Below are positions 24,326-34,633 of a stretch of 64,000 bases of DNA, piece after piece. The DNA is taken from assembly GCA_946122785.1 (NCBI GenBank), contig CAMGYJ010000004.1:9012150-9076149 (forward strand), written 5' to 3'. The notes beneath the pieces were generated by a model that ran no database searches, had not been told where the DNA came from, and saw only the letters and a list, made by a program, of their open reading frames with translations. This DNA is from Linum tenue (Eukaryota; Streptophyta; Magnoliopsida; Malpighiales; Linaceae). Every line of letters begins with the position of its first letter. Positions within the stretch are counted from its first letter, which is position 1. The position numbers were made by a program, and so were the translations under genes.

Positions 24326-24844
24326 TTAATGATCTTCTCGCATCATCATGTTCGCCATAAGCTTTCTACCCATTTTGTTGTCATGTTTACGCGTGTCTTT
24401 CTTCACGTACATGTAAACCCTTTCGTCGCTATTGGTGCCTGTCATCCTCCCATTGACATGTTGGTTACCATCGTGATGGTTACCATCTAGTATTTGCACA
24501 GCTAGACCTCCATTTCTCCGACCAATATTATCGTTGACAGAAGCTTTCCTCGGATTGTGTCCAGTACGACAATGAAGAATTCTCGAGCAACCTCTGTCGT
24601 ATGGGTTCGCCGGTATCTTGGGGCAAGGTTTTTCTCCACTGCAAGGGACTGCACCCTTTTCTAAAACGTCGTAGTTGATCACGGGGACCGAGTACCTAAT
24701 CTTTTTTTTTGGTAATACCGAGTACCTAATCTTGACGTTACGTAGCCATGGAAAATGGGCTATCGGGTTGTTGGGTGATGCTTCAACTTCCGTAGCAATT
24801 AGTTCACACAGGCAAACCGCCACGACTAGTAAGTTCATCGTCAT
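24326..24844 (-). CDS. RALF-like precursor with long C-terminal extension (gene b)
   Basis: This intronless frame of 172 residues starts at the ATG at 24844. A signal peptide (LLVVAVCLCELIATEVEA) is followed by a propeptide and a RALF core with four cysteines (GAVPCSGEKPC and RGCSRILHC) and ANPYDRGC. Unlike ordinary RALFs, which stop soon after the last cysteine, it continues for about 75 residues to a basic end, GRKLMANMMMREDH, shared with gene c. No RRxL cleavage site is seen. Before the core the block KIRYSV occurs twice because 30 bp were added by a micro-insertion (24687-24733). It is paralogous to 35108-35686. Whether the extension is cleaved or functional cannot be told. A receptor-ligand role is inferred from the family. 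Confidence 0.82.
   Translation of the reverse strand: MTMNLLVVAVCLCELIATEVEASPNNPIAHFPWLRNVKIRYSVLPKKKIRYSVPVINYDVLEKGAVPCSGEKPCPKIPANPYDRGCSRILHCRTGHNPRKASVNDNIGRRNGGLAVQILDGNHHDGNQHVNGRMTGTNSDERVYMYVKKDTRKHDNKMGRKLMANMMMREDH
24687..24733 (-). mobile_element. In-frame micro-insertion with 17-bp TSD inside RALF gene b
   Basis: ACCGAGTACCTAATCTT occurs at 24687-24703 and 24717-24733, flanking the 13 bases T7 GGTAAT. On the gene strand this is ATTACC plus A7 between direct repeats. The net gain is 30 bp, adding ten codons (KIRYSVLPKK). Gene c has a single copy of the target and no insert. Confidence 0.8.
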
Positions 24845-25298
24845 TAATTTTTTATGTCTCCGTTGCTCGACAGATCGATTGATGTGAGGTTACTTGCTAG
24901 TATTCAACTAAGAAAATGTTGTTCCAATTTGGTGATAATGAAACAATGATTTTTGCTACTGGTTTTGGATGGATCAGTAGAAAAGAGTGGGGTATTATAA
25001 AGAGAAATCGTGTTGCTATTTTTACCTTTAAGATCCTTATTCTTCATTTTTTTTTTCTCTCTCTTTTCTTCTCTTGTGGAAATTTAAAGATCCTTTTGAC
25101 GTGGTGGAATTCTTGGTTTAAATTGAGTTGAATCAATCACCTTAATTGATAAGTTCAGCCATGAGAAACGGGGGCTTAATTTTGTTCAATACTCATTGAA
25201 ACATTATTCATCAAGTTGTCCACTATTCAAATCCCATATTGACCAAATTCAAAGCTATGATCTATGTGCCATACTGGCGCTATTAAAAGGTAGACTAA

Positions 25299-25637
25299 GG
25301 CCATGTTTGGAGGTTGGGTTGGGATTCTTCAAATATATGTATTTAATCAATTTGTATATTATCATTTGATGTATTGATTCAATGCATGTATTAGGAAAAT
25401 ACATTGTTTAGAGGGATAATGATGGAACAAAAAATGGGGTGGACAATCCTTTGTTAACAATATCACCTTTTGGTAGAGACTGATAATAATTCATTTTAAG
25501 TGATTATAGGTGAGCCCAGAAAAAAGGTAATACATGCATTCTAACTCAAACTGAACCAAAAAAGGACTTAATCTTACCATTACAATTACATGTATTGATT
25601 AAATACCTCACTTGAAATCCCAACCTAAAAAAACAAC
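25299..25637. mobile_element. PIF/Harbinger-type MITE 1
   Basis: About 339 bp. The left end GGCCATGTTTGGAGG...GGTTGGGATT mirrors the right end, whose reverse complement is GTTGTTTTTTTAGGTTGGGATT after trimming to the shared GGTTGGGATT. It is flanked by TAA and TTA trinucleotides. It has no coding capacity and is absent from the paralogous segment at about 36125. Confidence 0.6.
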
Positions 25638-25640
25638 TTA

Positions 25641-26083
25641 GAGCTCGTTTGGTATTTGCGATTGTTAAAATTGATGTATTGTATGAATGCATGCATTATA
25701 AATTGATGTATTGATTAAATGCTTGCATTTCAATATTACAATGTTTGGTAGTTGTGAATTGTGATTGTACTTTTAGGAATGTAGTAGGAAAACCACTTTT
25801 TGAATAAAAAGTCACATTTACCCTTCCTTTTAGATATAAAAGTCAATCACATATAAAAGTTGAAAAGGGTATAAAAGAGAAGAAAAGTTGATTCGTAATC
25901 TCAAAATACAATTTCAACAATCTCACTAAATAGTTGAGATTCTAAATCATTCATTTTGAATGATTTCAAATGTCACATCAACAATCAAATACATGCATTG
26001 TATTTTATTTTACAACAAAAAAAAAACGATACATTCTCTATAATACATGCATTCATTAAATACATCATTTAGATACGCATCTC
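25641..26083. mobile_element. PIF/Harbinger-type MITE 2
   Basis: About 443 bp, flanked on both sides by TTA (25638-25640 and 26084-26086). The left terminus is GAGCTCGTTTGGTATT. The reverse complement of the right terminus is GAGATGCGTATCTA, and both lead into shared sub-terminal TGATGTATT and GAATGCATG blocks. It has no coding capacity. Confidence 0.65.
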
Positions 26084-26190
26084 TTAGTCACCATGACCTT
26101 GTGAATGTGGGTTTGTAAGCCTTGTAAAACCCTCGGCCCATACACACGTTGTTTACTTCTTTGGGCCCCTTCAGTCCATGAGGTGGGGGA

Positions 26191-26908
26191 ATATCTTTGT
26201 GTTTGGACAAAGATGGTGTTCCAGTTCCACCGTTGTTGCTTGTATCCTTAAGAAGATTGATAAACTTTCATAGTTTCTTTGTTCAAATTGATGCTTTCAT
26301 TCCATGTGTAGATTTTGACGCAACAACGTAACTACATTAACTTGTTTGAAGTTTGACAATGACTATCTCTTTGAGTCATTCGTGGTGGCCAGCCATGCTT
26401 ATGATCATAGCATGTGTCTTCACATATGCTCATGCATCTTGCAATATGTGAAATAAGGTCTTTGGATGGCAAATATGGTTGTCTCTATCTCCATGAAAGA
26501 TTGGTGTTCTAATTATAGGCTCTTTGACTGATACGAATCCTAAAATCTCAAAAGAGTGCGTATTATAGAGTCATTGCCAAAGATTCAATCATCTTTTCTT
26601 TCTCTTGGTTGGTTCTAGAATTTTACCTATCATGTTGTTGAGTTATTCTATAAAAAACTCGATATATGTTTGGTAAATGGTAATGGATCGCTAGTCAACA
26701 TGTGTGGCCCAGGTATAGCATAGTTTTCATTCATTTCTCTAAGAAAATGGACAATCATGTTAGTCTTTTTTTTTTTTTTTTTGTGAAAAATCATGTTAGT
26801 CTTTTGGTGAGCTTTGCTCTGACTGTGAATAGCTTTGGCAGTGTAAGAGAATTGTAGTATATCTTGATAGTTCTGTAGCTCTTCTCATATAGTGACTAAC
26901 TGGTTGTG
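26191..26908. other. Unique spacer between the duplicated segments
   Basis: No gene recognised. A micro-insertion lies at 26770-26788. Confidence 0.5.
26770..26788 (-). mobile_element. Micro-insertion: poly(A) plus six bases, 17-bp TSD
   Basis: AATCATGTTAGTCTTTT at 26753-26769 is repeated at 26789-26805, flanking 19 bases (plus strand T13 then GTGAAA). This has the same architecture as the inserts at 24031 and 24704. Confidence 0.7.
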
Positions 26909-27159
26909 ATATTAGGGGTTTCAACTTACCCTCTTCTTTTTTCTCATTCATTATAGTGAATCTCGGATCTCTTTCCTTTTTGGATAAAATGACTATGTTT
27001 GAGTACGATAAGTATTCATTTCGCTTTTCTCTTGGTCCTATTTTGATGCTGCCAATAGACGAATAAAAGACAAAAAAAAGACATTGACTTCTTACTTATA
27101 TCTTCTGAGGAAGAAAGAATTTTTTTTTTTGTCATAGATAGGTCGTAATAGATAGGATA

Positions 27160-29437
27160 TTACAATGCAGTGGAAATAAAAATGCGGTAGTCAACCATAA
27201 GGGTCGCTACCGATGCAAGGGCCGTTTGTGCCACGCGATGGGCAGCCCTGTTAGTTCTACGAGGAGCAAAAACAAAAGAAATAAAAGTAAAAGAAGTCTT
27301 CAACTTCCGCACTTCCTCGAGCACTGCGCCGCCTCGATCATGATTGACGTCATTCTCCAGTGCACGACGGATGACCAGTTGCGAGTCACCACAAAAACAT
27401 ACAGCAGAAAAACCATGATTAAGACTCCATAACATTGAATCCCTCAAGGCTAATAATTCCATTAAGAATGGGTCTGAGATGCCATCGTAGTACTTACCGT
27501 ATGCGCAGACCAAGGAGTGGGTACTATCGAATCCAACGAAGCCAATGCTTCCTCCCACTCCCCGCCGCGTCGCACCATCAAAACGAACGAGAATCCCACC
27601 CAAGGGGCACGCTGGGCCTGCTGGTGTGTCCCTTCTTTGGCGCCCTCCAGGAAGTTGCTCCCTCGGGGCAGCAGCCGCCTCTACCCATTCCGCAAGCTGA
27701 CGATTGTATTGTCGAAAGAGGGGAGCTGGAAGATACTGGATTTTGTCATAAACGGACCAGCATCGGCCCTTCCATATACGCCAGCTGAGGAACACAACTT
27801 CTGCAATTTGGGCCTTCGAGAGCTGCATAGAAAAAAACAGATCATGCCATGCGAGGTCAATGGGCACGTTAGACATAGCTAGCCGAAGATTCTCCTTCCC
27901 AGCCAGATTCCAAATTGCGCGCGCGACCCTGCATTCAAGAAAGCAATGAGATATAGATTCTGCATTCTCTGAGCAAATCAAGCAAACATCAGTATCACAG
28001 AGGTGCTTCCTGTGCAGAACAGATTGCAATGGGAGGAAGCCTCGCACAACCCGCCAAAGGAAGAACTTGAGTTTGGGGGGGATTGGGAGGCTCCATAATG
28101 TCTTCCAGAATTTTGTATTGAGATGAGGGGGGAGCTGCTCAAACTGTAGTTGTCTGCTGGCTGCTTGTAGTTGGTAACCCGATTTGACAGTATATTGCCC
28201 TGAATCCGAGTAGTGCCAGATGAGCTTGTCGGGCAGAGGTGCTGAAGGAAGTGGGATAGAGAGGATCCATGAAACACTCTCAGGGGTAAAGGATGCACGA
28301 ATGAGGTCTCCATTCCAGGTCCTAGTAATGGGATGTATAAGGGCAGCCACATAGGGGTTGGGGAGAGAGATACCGGGCAGCAGGGAAGGAGCAGACGGTG
28401 GTGTCGAAGGCAGCCAACGGTCCTCGAGGGTGCGGATTGCTGAACCGCAACCTACTTGCCACCGCAGGCCTTGCTTGAGCAGATTTCGCCCTTCAAGGAC
28501 GCCTTGCCAAGCCCAAGAAGGCCGGGATCCCGCTGTTGCAGCAAGGAAGTCGCAGTTTGGGTGATAACGAGCCTTGTAAATCCGTGCAAGAAGAGAGTCT
28601 GGACACATCAGAACCTTCCAAGCCTGTTTCCCAAGCATCGCGATGTTGAAAAGGTCAAAATCCCTAAAACCAAGTCCTCCATGGAATTTGCTTACACAAA
28701 TTGCCGGCCATGAAATCCAATGCATCCCCCTCTCCTTGTCTTGGCCAGCCCACCAGAACCTAGCCAACTGACTATTAAGCCTTCTACAGGAAGATGAAGG
28801 AAGCCTGAAAGAGAACATAGTATACACCGGCAACGCCGAGCCAACAGCCTTGAGTAGAACCTCTTTTCCAGCAAGAGAGAGGGACTTGGAGCGCCAACTC
28901 TGGATGCGGGCAGCAAGGCTATCCTCAACAAACTGGAAAGTCTGTACCTTAGAACGTTGAATCTGAGCTGGGAGCCCCAAATACTTGTCCAGAGGTCCAA
29001 TAGAAGAGATACCAAGCTTATTCGCCAACAAAGTCTTCTCCTGTTCCAACACATTTGAGCTAAAACAAACTGATGACTTCTGGAGGTTTATTCGTTGCCC
29101 ACTAGCTTCCTCAAAAGGCCTCAACATCTGAAGCAGATTGTCACACTCAGAGGAAGTTGCCCGCAGAAATAGATAGGTATCGTCAGCAAAAAACAAATGT
29201 GATATGGTTGGGGCAAGCCGATGAACCTTTATCCCATGTAACTGTTGTAATCCTAGCGCATTCTGGAGCAGAGTTGAGAAAGCCTCTGTGTAAATGGCAA
29301 AGAGGAGGGGGGATAACGGGTCACCTTGTCTGATGCCCCGTTGTGGTTTGAAGTACCCATGCTCGTTACTATTGAGGAGGACAGTGAAGGAAACCGTAGT
29401 GACGCAAGCCTTCATTATATGGCCCATGACCTGCCTT
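27160..29437 (-). pseudogene. LINE ORF2, C-terminal part (RT palm, zf-RVT, RNase H)
   Basis: Reading from 29437 down, RT motif B (RGIRQGDPLSPLLFAIY) is followed by the FFADD catalytic block (HLFFADDTYLFL). Then come the thumb region, a zf-RVT zinc-binding segment (KFFLWRVVRGFLP, CLICSENAESISHCFLEC) and a C-terminal RNase H (VRFDGATRRG, MELLALRDSM, FCGDSQLVI, NRAAHRVAQ). The frame is open for about 750 codons. RT motif A (the usual AYDRVEW region) is missing at the upstream junction, so this half could not be active alone. The frame extends upstream to 29505 only through non-LINE filler. Confidence 0.93.
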
Positions 29438-29823
29438 CCAATTTCTAGTTTGTTACTGTTTAGCAGGTACTTCAATTCCTCTGCCTTCCAATTTCCAAAC
29501 TCCAAAAGAACTTGAACACCATTGCCACCACTAAATCATGATGCTGCATGCTGCATAACCATAAACAAATGAGCTTTTATAAGTCATTACCACCACAAAC
29601 AAAGTATATAACAGTATAATAAACACAATTAAATGGCCCAAGTATCTAAACGCAAACAAATACGAACAGAAGATTATGTAAACAAAAACAAGTACTAACA
29701 GGTAACACACAACAACTAAACAGTAACAAACTAGAAGAGAAAAATACAGTACGTTGTGCTATAATCGTTCAAAGAAAGGAAAACTAATCTTTGCATAAAC
29801 ACAATCACTTTCTATTATCGTAC

Positions 29824-30700
29824 CTCAATTACCATTATCAGCATGGTCATTGGTTTCCTTTCACACCCAATCTGAACCTCAAGTACTGCTATTTGTGCAG
29901 GCTGCATCACAAGTTTTACAGTAACATCATTATATCATAATTTAATAAATTTTGAATACATAAATTGGTTCATAACCAACAAGCAAATTCACTACAAACT
30001 GCATAATAGCTACCTTTCCAAGGTCAGATATGTTTTGCCTATAGCTCCACCGGTTTCCATTGTGTAGCTTGCTACAACCTAAATATATAAAACACGAAAT
30101 CAACATAAAACACAGTCAATCAAAGATGCAGGGATTGATACAAAAACGATAACCAGAAATGCATCAAATAGATACATGCAGAAGCATCAAAGCAAGCAGA
30201 AAAACAATGCAGAAACTTCAAATCATCAGCTTGCTGCAAGCTGCATCTTCATTCACCATAAATCCACATGAAACAAATACTTAATATAATAAGTAAACAT
30301 AACAAATGAGAATAACAAACAAAATTCTTCTTCCGTTATATATCTACTGTTTGCTAGAGCTATATATTACTTACCCTTCTCTAACATGCGAAGAAGCAAG
30401 ACAAAAGGGAAAAATAAAAAAACAAATGTAAGGAATTGACTGGGAAATTCGGAAAAGGTTTGATAAGGGTTTAGCACATCGTGATCTAATATCAAGTGCA
30501 GAAATAAACAAAAAAACAAACAATGAATTGATTTGGGCAATTAGACTTCACATGCAAACAAATACAAAAGCAACGAGTGCAAGATTCATTACCTGTGCAC
30601 CAATTGCAAGATGAGGATTTGGCGTGAGGAAGAGATGCAAAGCGGATTGAAAATTGGGTGATAACTAAGAATTGGAGTATTGCTTCGTCGGTGACCTATT
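29824..30700 (-). pseudogene. Possible captured gene fragment (exon-like segments)
   Basis: Read on the minus strand, a CATAAATAG TATA-like site near 30689 precedes an exon-like stretch that ends with a CACAG|GTAATG donor at 30593. It is followed by a 65-nt segment bounded by TTTAG| and |GTAGCT (30014-30078), and by a 69-78 nt segment bounded by GATGCAG| and |GTA (from 29824 or 29833 to 29901). The translations are open but match no family I recognise. This could be a fragment carried by a DNA transposon, or chance splice-like sites. Confidence 0.3.
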
Positions 30701-30715
30701 TATGTGAAAATTGAT

Positions 30716-31540
30716 CGTTTGCTTCAAGGATTTGGTACATGGATTTGGTACCAAAAAACCAACTATCAAGGATTTAGGTACAATCCCTTGTTTGCTTGTA
30801 CCTTTTTTGGAGACCAAATCCGTGGGGCCCACGGATTTTAAGGGTCCAAATCCGTGGACCCCACAGACTTATAAATCCCACATGTTAATGTGGGATTTGG
30901 AATATAGCATAAATCCTTGATGAGATTTTACCCATATACCCTCATGCACTTTTAATATTCCAAGGTTGCCCTCAAATTTAACTATTATACATTATAATTA
31001 ACAATAAATGAATAATATAAACGTTCAATTAATGTGCAAACATGAGTTAGATTTTTTATATCATTTCTTGTGTTCTAGTTTTCTTTCACCTTTTCATGGA
31101 ACGTGTAATTCTTTGTTCTCCCGATTCTAATATATGCTGTTATATGTTACTTTTGAAAAGGAGGACAAAGAATTGGTAATTGATTATGTTACGTTAAAAG
31201 TTAAAACGGAATTTTCCATGTGGCAACATTATGCTTATTAGTATGTATTGTCCTTGTTTTGTGTACATATCATAAACATGTCAAACATATAGAAAATGAT
31301 AGTAAGGTAATTTTGAAGTTTTGTCCTTGTTTTGTGTACATATCATAAACATGTCAAACATATAGAAAAGGGCAGTAATGTAATTTTTGACTTCAAGTAG
31401 TAAATCCCACACCTTTAAATCCATGATAAAAACATCCCAACAAACAAAGGATTGTTACAAATCCATGATGCCTCAAATCCTTGATAAATCCTTGGGATTT
31501 AAATTACAAAACCCTCATTTTTAAATCCATGAAGCAAACG
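30716..31540. mobile_element. MITE with CGTTTGCTTCA(A/T)GGATTT termini
   Basis: The left end CGTTTGCTTCAAGGATTT (30716-30733) is inverted at the right (31523-31540, reverse complement CGTTTGCTTCATGGATTT). It is about 825 bp, non-coding, and contains many AAATCC/GGATTT blocks. Within it a 73-bp unit is tandemly duplicated (31248-31320 and 31321-31393). The TSD is unclear. Confidence 0.65.
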
Positions 31541-31710
31541 ACCCCTGAAACTCTTCATATGGAGAAGATTATGCAGCAACCTAGGGTTTTGACTAGGAGA
31601 TGGAAATTGGGAAGGAAGATGGCTTTTTGGGAAGGTAAGCACCATTAATTTGATTCTGTGGGTTCCAAAGATCAGCACAGCAGCATGCGGGTGTGGCATA
31701 GGGAGGGATT

Positions 31711-31889
31711 AGGGAAGATGCGGGGCGGGCCAGGTCCGGGGCGGGTTGAGGGTAATACCCAGGCCTGACCTGACCTGTGGGCGGGTCGGGTCGGACCCGC
31801 CCCATTCTAGAACGGGCCGGGTAGGACCTGTCCCAAAACGGGCTGGGTCGGGCCAAACCCGTCGGGCCGGGCCAGTTTTGCCATTCCTA
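31711..31889. mobile_element. GC-rich hAT-like terminal segment
   Basis: The minus-strand start TAGGAATGGCAAAACTGG is similar to known hAT MITE ends (TAGGG.TGGC...). A CGGGCCGGG/GGGTCGGG-rich body follows. The 8 bp of LINE next to it (GTTATCAG, 31890-31897) are not repeated on the far side, so the left half has been lost or rearranged. Confidence 0.5.
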
Positions 31890-33548
31890 GTTATCAGAGA
31901 TATCTCTTCCCTTGATAAACCCATTCTGAGAGTCTGAGATCACGCCAGGAAGAATAACACTGAGCCTAGTAGTGAGGATCTTGAAAATTATCTTGTAGAA
32001 GACCTGGCACAGGCTGATCGGGCGCATTTGCTTCATCAGTTCAACATTAATGACCTTGGGAATGAGAGTAATAACCGTGTGATTGAAGTTCTGAAGCAGA
32101 CGGCCAGATCGGAAGAAAGACAGAGCTGCTCTGCAAACTGAGTCGCCAAGAATATCCCAATAAGCCTGGAAAAAAGCACCGGTCAGCCCATCCGATCCCG
32201 GGGCTTGGCCTGGCCCGATGCTGAAAGCTGCAGACCGAATCTCGTCCCGAGTTACAGGGGCAGCCAGGAAAGAATTCTGAGCATGATCAATCCTTGGCAG
32301 AATTCCCAAAGCATTAACCAAGTAGCTCGGAGGGATCCCATTGGATGTGAATAAATGTTGAAAGAATCCAACTGAGATGCTGCCTTTGCCTTCTTCTTCA
32401 ACATGGCGGTTCCCATCTTCATCTCGCAGGACCTCTATACGATTGTGCCTCCTCCGTTGAGTGGTCGAGAGGTGAAAGTGATTTGTGTTGGCATCACCAA
32501 GTTGCAGCCAAGAGTTTCGGGATTTCTGCTTCCAATAGGCTTCCTCCTGCAGATATGCCGCCTCGAGCTGAGATTCCAGGCCCTGAATCACCTCCCAATT
32601 GACTGCTGGAACTTCCCTTTCAGCCTCTATAGCCGATCTTAGCTCCCTGATCTTTCTGGCTGAGTTGGTAGTCCCCAGCCTTGACCACTCCACAAATCGG
32701 TGCCTGACTGCCTTACATCTCGAGAATAGCTGAAACTGAGGAGTTCCTTGGGCAGCAGCCTGCCATTCGCCAAGAACAATTTCCCGGGCAGCAGGGTTAG
32801 AACACCACCTACTATCAAAATGGAAACGCGGTTTCCCTTTCCCTGCTCCAGGAACTAGTTGCAGCAAGATGATCCTGTGATCAGACCCGAGATCTGAGAG
32901 GTGGTTAATCTGCATAAGTGGCCATAGAGACATGAGATTGTCAGTAACTAAAGCTCTGTCTAGTCTCTCTAAGATATGAGTTGATAGACCTTGCCGATTA
33001 GACCATGTAAATGGGGGTCCTTTATACCCAACATCAACCAAACCTGCACCATCGAGAAAGGAACGGAAGGCTTCCATCACCTGGAAGGAGGGAGGTCGGC
33101 CACCCATCTTCTCAGTAGATTGGAGGAGGCAATTAAAATCTCTTATGACCACTTTTGGTAACACACAAGACGAAAGCAAATCTGCAAGTTCATTAAACTG
33201 AAGATGGCGGATATTTACATCATTGTTTAGGTGGACAAAGACTACTGCTAGCAAACCCCACACCACATGCTGAAGTTCCACAAACAAGAAGAACTCAGCC
33301 TGCCTTACTACACGACACTGAACACTAGCTGCACAAGCTACTACTAATCCGCCTGCTGTACCTACAGGGGATACGCAATGAACAAATGGAAACCCAATAC
33401 GCAAGAGTTTCTTATTTACATAATCATCGACATTCTTGGTTTCACTAAGGAAAATAACAGAGGGAGCGAACCTACACACAGCTCCAAACAAGGAAGGAAT
33501 TGTCAGGGGTGAGCCAAGCCCCCGACAATTCCAGGCGAGTAGACTCAT
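31890..33548 (-). pseudogene. LINE ORF2, N-terminal part (endonuclease and RT start)
   Basis: The frame starts at the ATG at 33548 with the typical LINE endonuclease N terminus (MSLLAWNCRGLGSP). It continues with the AP-endonuclease motifs FLSETK, the DFN block and LGSDHRIIL, and ends in the RT fingers (GQAPGSDGLTGAFFQAYW, LIPKV, RPISLCQVFYKI, GFIKGRDISDN). The usual GDFN is RDFN here. About 550 codons are open before the composite insertion supplies a stop. Its ATG overlaps the ORF1 stop as ATGA (33545-33548), which suggests termination-reinitiation translation. Confidence 0.93.
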
Positions 33549-34633
33549 GGCGCCGGGTGGGACCAGTTCGGGCTGGTTGCCACCACCTCATCATCCTCCG
33601 CAACATCAGTCGAAGTATCCATCTGCTCACATCGAGCTTTCTTCGATACGCCAGCAGTTGATGACTCAAGCATCATCTCCCTCTGCCTAATCAACGAGGC
33701 TGTAGTCTGCTTCATCATGTCTCTTTCCCTGGCAGGGACATTATCAAGAGCAGGAAATCCCCCCGAAGGCAGGAGATGCTTAGCCATCCCAGCCGCATCC
33801 AAATCTTTTCGCCCCTGATCAGCCATGAGCCGCAGCGAACCCTTTTGAGGAGGTAACTGCCCTTGCGCCGAATTCGCAGCGGCTTCCTGGCGCACCCAGG
33901 TGAATTGCTTCCTGGTGAGCAGAGACCGCTCATTCACCTTCGGGCCAGATTTCATTGTAATCAGGTGCTTGCCATAGGGTGTGACCGATCCAGCCAGTTC
34001 CTCGCGTCGAGGGCAGCTCTGCCCAGTATGACCTAGGATCCCACATAGGTAGCAAAACTGGGGAAGTCTTTTGAACGTGATCGACGCCGAGAACGGCTCT
34101 ATCCCTCCCTTATCATGAGCATCAGGGACCGAAGTCGGGAGTGGAAGCCGACCATCCAGCCAAACCTTCGCTCGGAGGTAAAGCTCGCCTGAGCCAGGGA
34201 TGCGATGCACCGCAGCCGAGTCAGTCTTCCCCAAGGCCACTCCCAGGAGAGCCGCCATTCTCCTAGTGCAACATTGAGGGGGGATATCCCAGAATTGAAG
34301 ATCGAGAGGGACCTTCCAGAGCTGCTCAGCAACCGTCGGGGTGACTTCCACCCAAGGAGCAAGATTAATCAAGAATTTGGGGAGAAACCAGGGTGATTGC
34401 TTCAGCACCGCATCCATGTCAATCTCCGTCGGAAACACAAATTGGAAAAGGCCTTCCGCCGCCGGGAGGACTGAAATGGCCCCGCGGCAGCCCCATAACC
34501 GCCCCATCGTTGTTTGGAGGTGGCGAATAGGTGGAATGGAACCAATCACCCGGCCCAGCAGGGATAGTTCGTTGCGTTCAGCCCCAGCGACAACGTCAGC
34601 ATCTCCAAAAACCACTGGATTCACCCCAGCCAT
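33545..34633 (-). CDS. LINE ORF1 (Gag-like, DUF4283 plus CCHC zinc knuckle)
   Basis: ORF1 encodes an RNA-binding Gag-like protein. The DUF4283-like N-terminal half (WGCRGAISVLP, FPTEIDMDAVL, SPWFLPKFLINLAPW) is followed by a CX2CX4HX4C knuckle (CYLCGILGHTGQSC) and a low-complexity tail. I prefer the ATG at 34633 (MAGVNPVVFGD). An in-frame ATG at 34753 sits upstream of a TATAAAAC box (plus strand 34737-34744) and would add 40 residues. The frame is intact at 362 codons. It is part of the dead LINE and has no host role. Confidence 0.85.
   Translation of the reverse strand: MAGVNPVVFGDADVVAGAERNELSLLGRVIGSIPPIRHLQTTMGRLWGCRGAISVLPAAEGLFQFVFPTEIDMDAVLKQSPWFLPKFLINLAPWVEVTPTVAEQLWKVPLDLQFWDIPPQCCTRRMAALLGVALGKTDSAAVHRIPGSGELYLRAKVWLDGRLPLPTSVPDAHDKGGIEPFSASITFKRLPQFCYLCGILGHTGQSCPRREELAGSVTPYGKHLITMKSGPKVNERSLLTRKQFTWVRQEAAANSAQGQLPPQKGSLRLMADQGRKDLDAAGMAKHLLPSGGFPALDNVPARERDMMKQTTASLIRQREMMLESSTAGVSKKARCEQMDTSTDVAEDDEVVATSPNWSHPAP

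Larger units (their letters stand above)
23726..26190. repeat. Segmental duplication, copy A (carries RALF gene b)
   Basis: Copy A matches copy B, which is split into 26909-27120 and 34908-36230 by a LINE. Shared landmarks in order are TTAG(G)GGTT...AGGTTTCAACTTACC, the GATGCTGCCAATAGA block, GGAAGAAAGAAT, the RALF gene, the GACGTGGTGGAATTCTTGGT-like leader and GTAAGCCTTGT. Copy A gained two MITEs (25299-26083) that are absent from B. Confidence 0.85.
29437..31889. mobile_element. Composite insertion that splits LINE ORF2
   Basis: The right junction (31889/31890) lies exactly after the ISDN codons of RT and begins with a hAT-like terminus (minus strand TAGGAATGGCAAAACTGG). The left junction has no matching TSD. 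Instead it shows a 15-bp direct repeat (29431-29445 and 29481-29495) and a 21-bp inverted copy (29443-29463 versus 29716-29736), the marks of repair with filler. About 50 LINE codons were lost. Inside are exon-like segments (29824-30665), a MITE (30716-31540) and a GC-rich terminal segment (31711-31889). Confidence 0.7.

Noticed and set aside
31701..31716. Left TIR and TSD for the GC-rich hAT-like segment
   Set aside because: TTAGGGAAGATG is only a weak match to the right terminus, and GTTATCAG is not repeated there.
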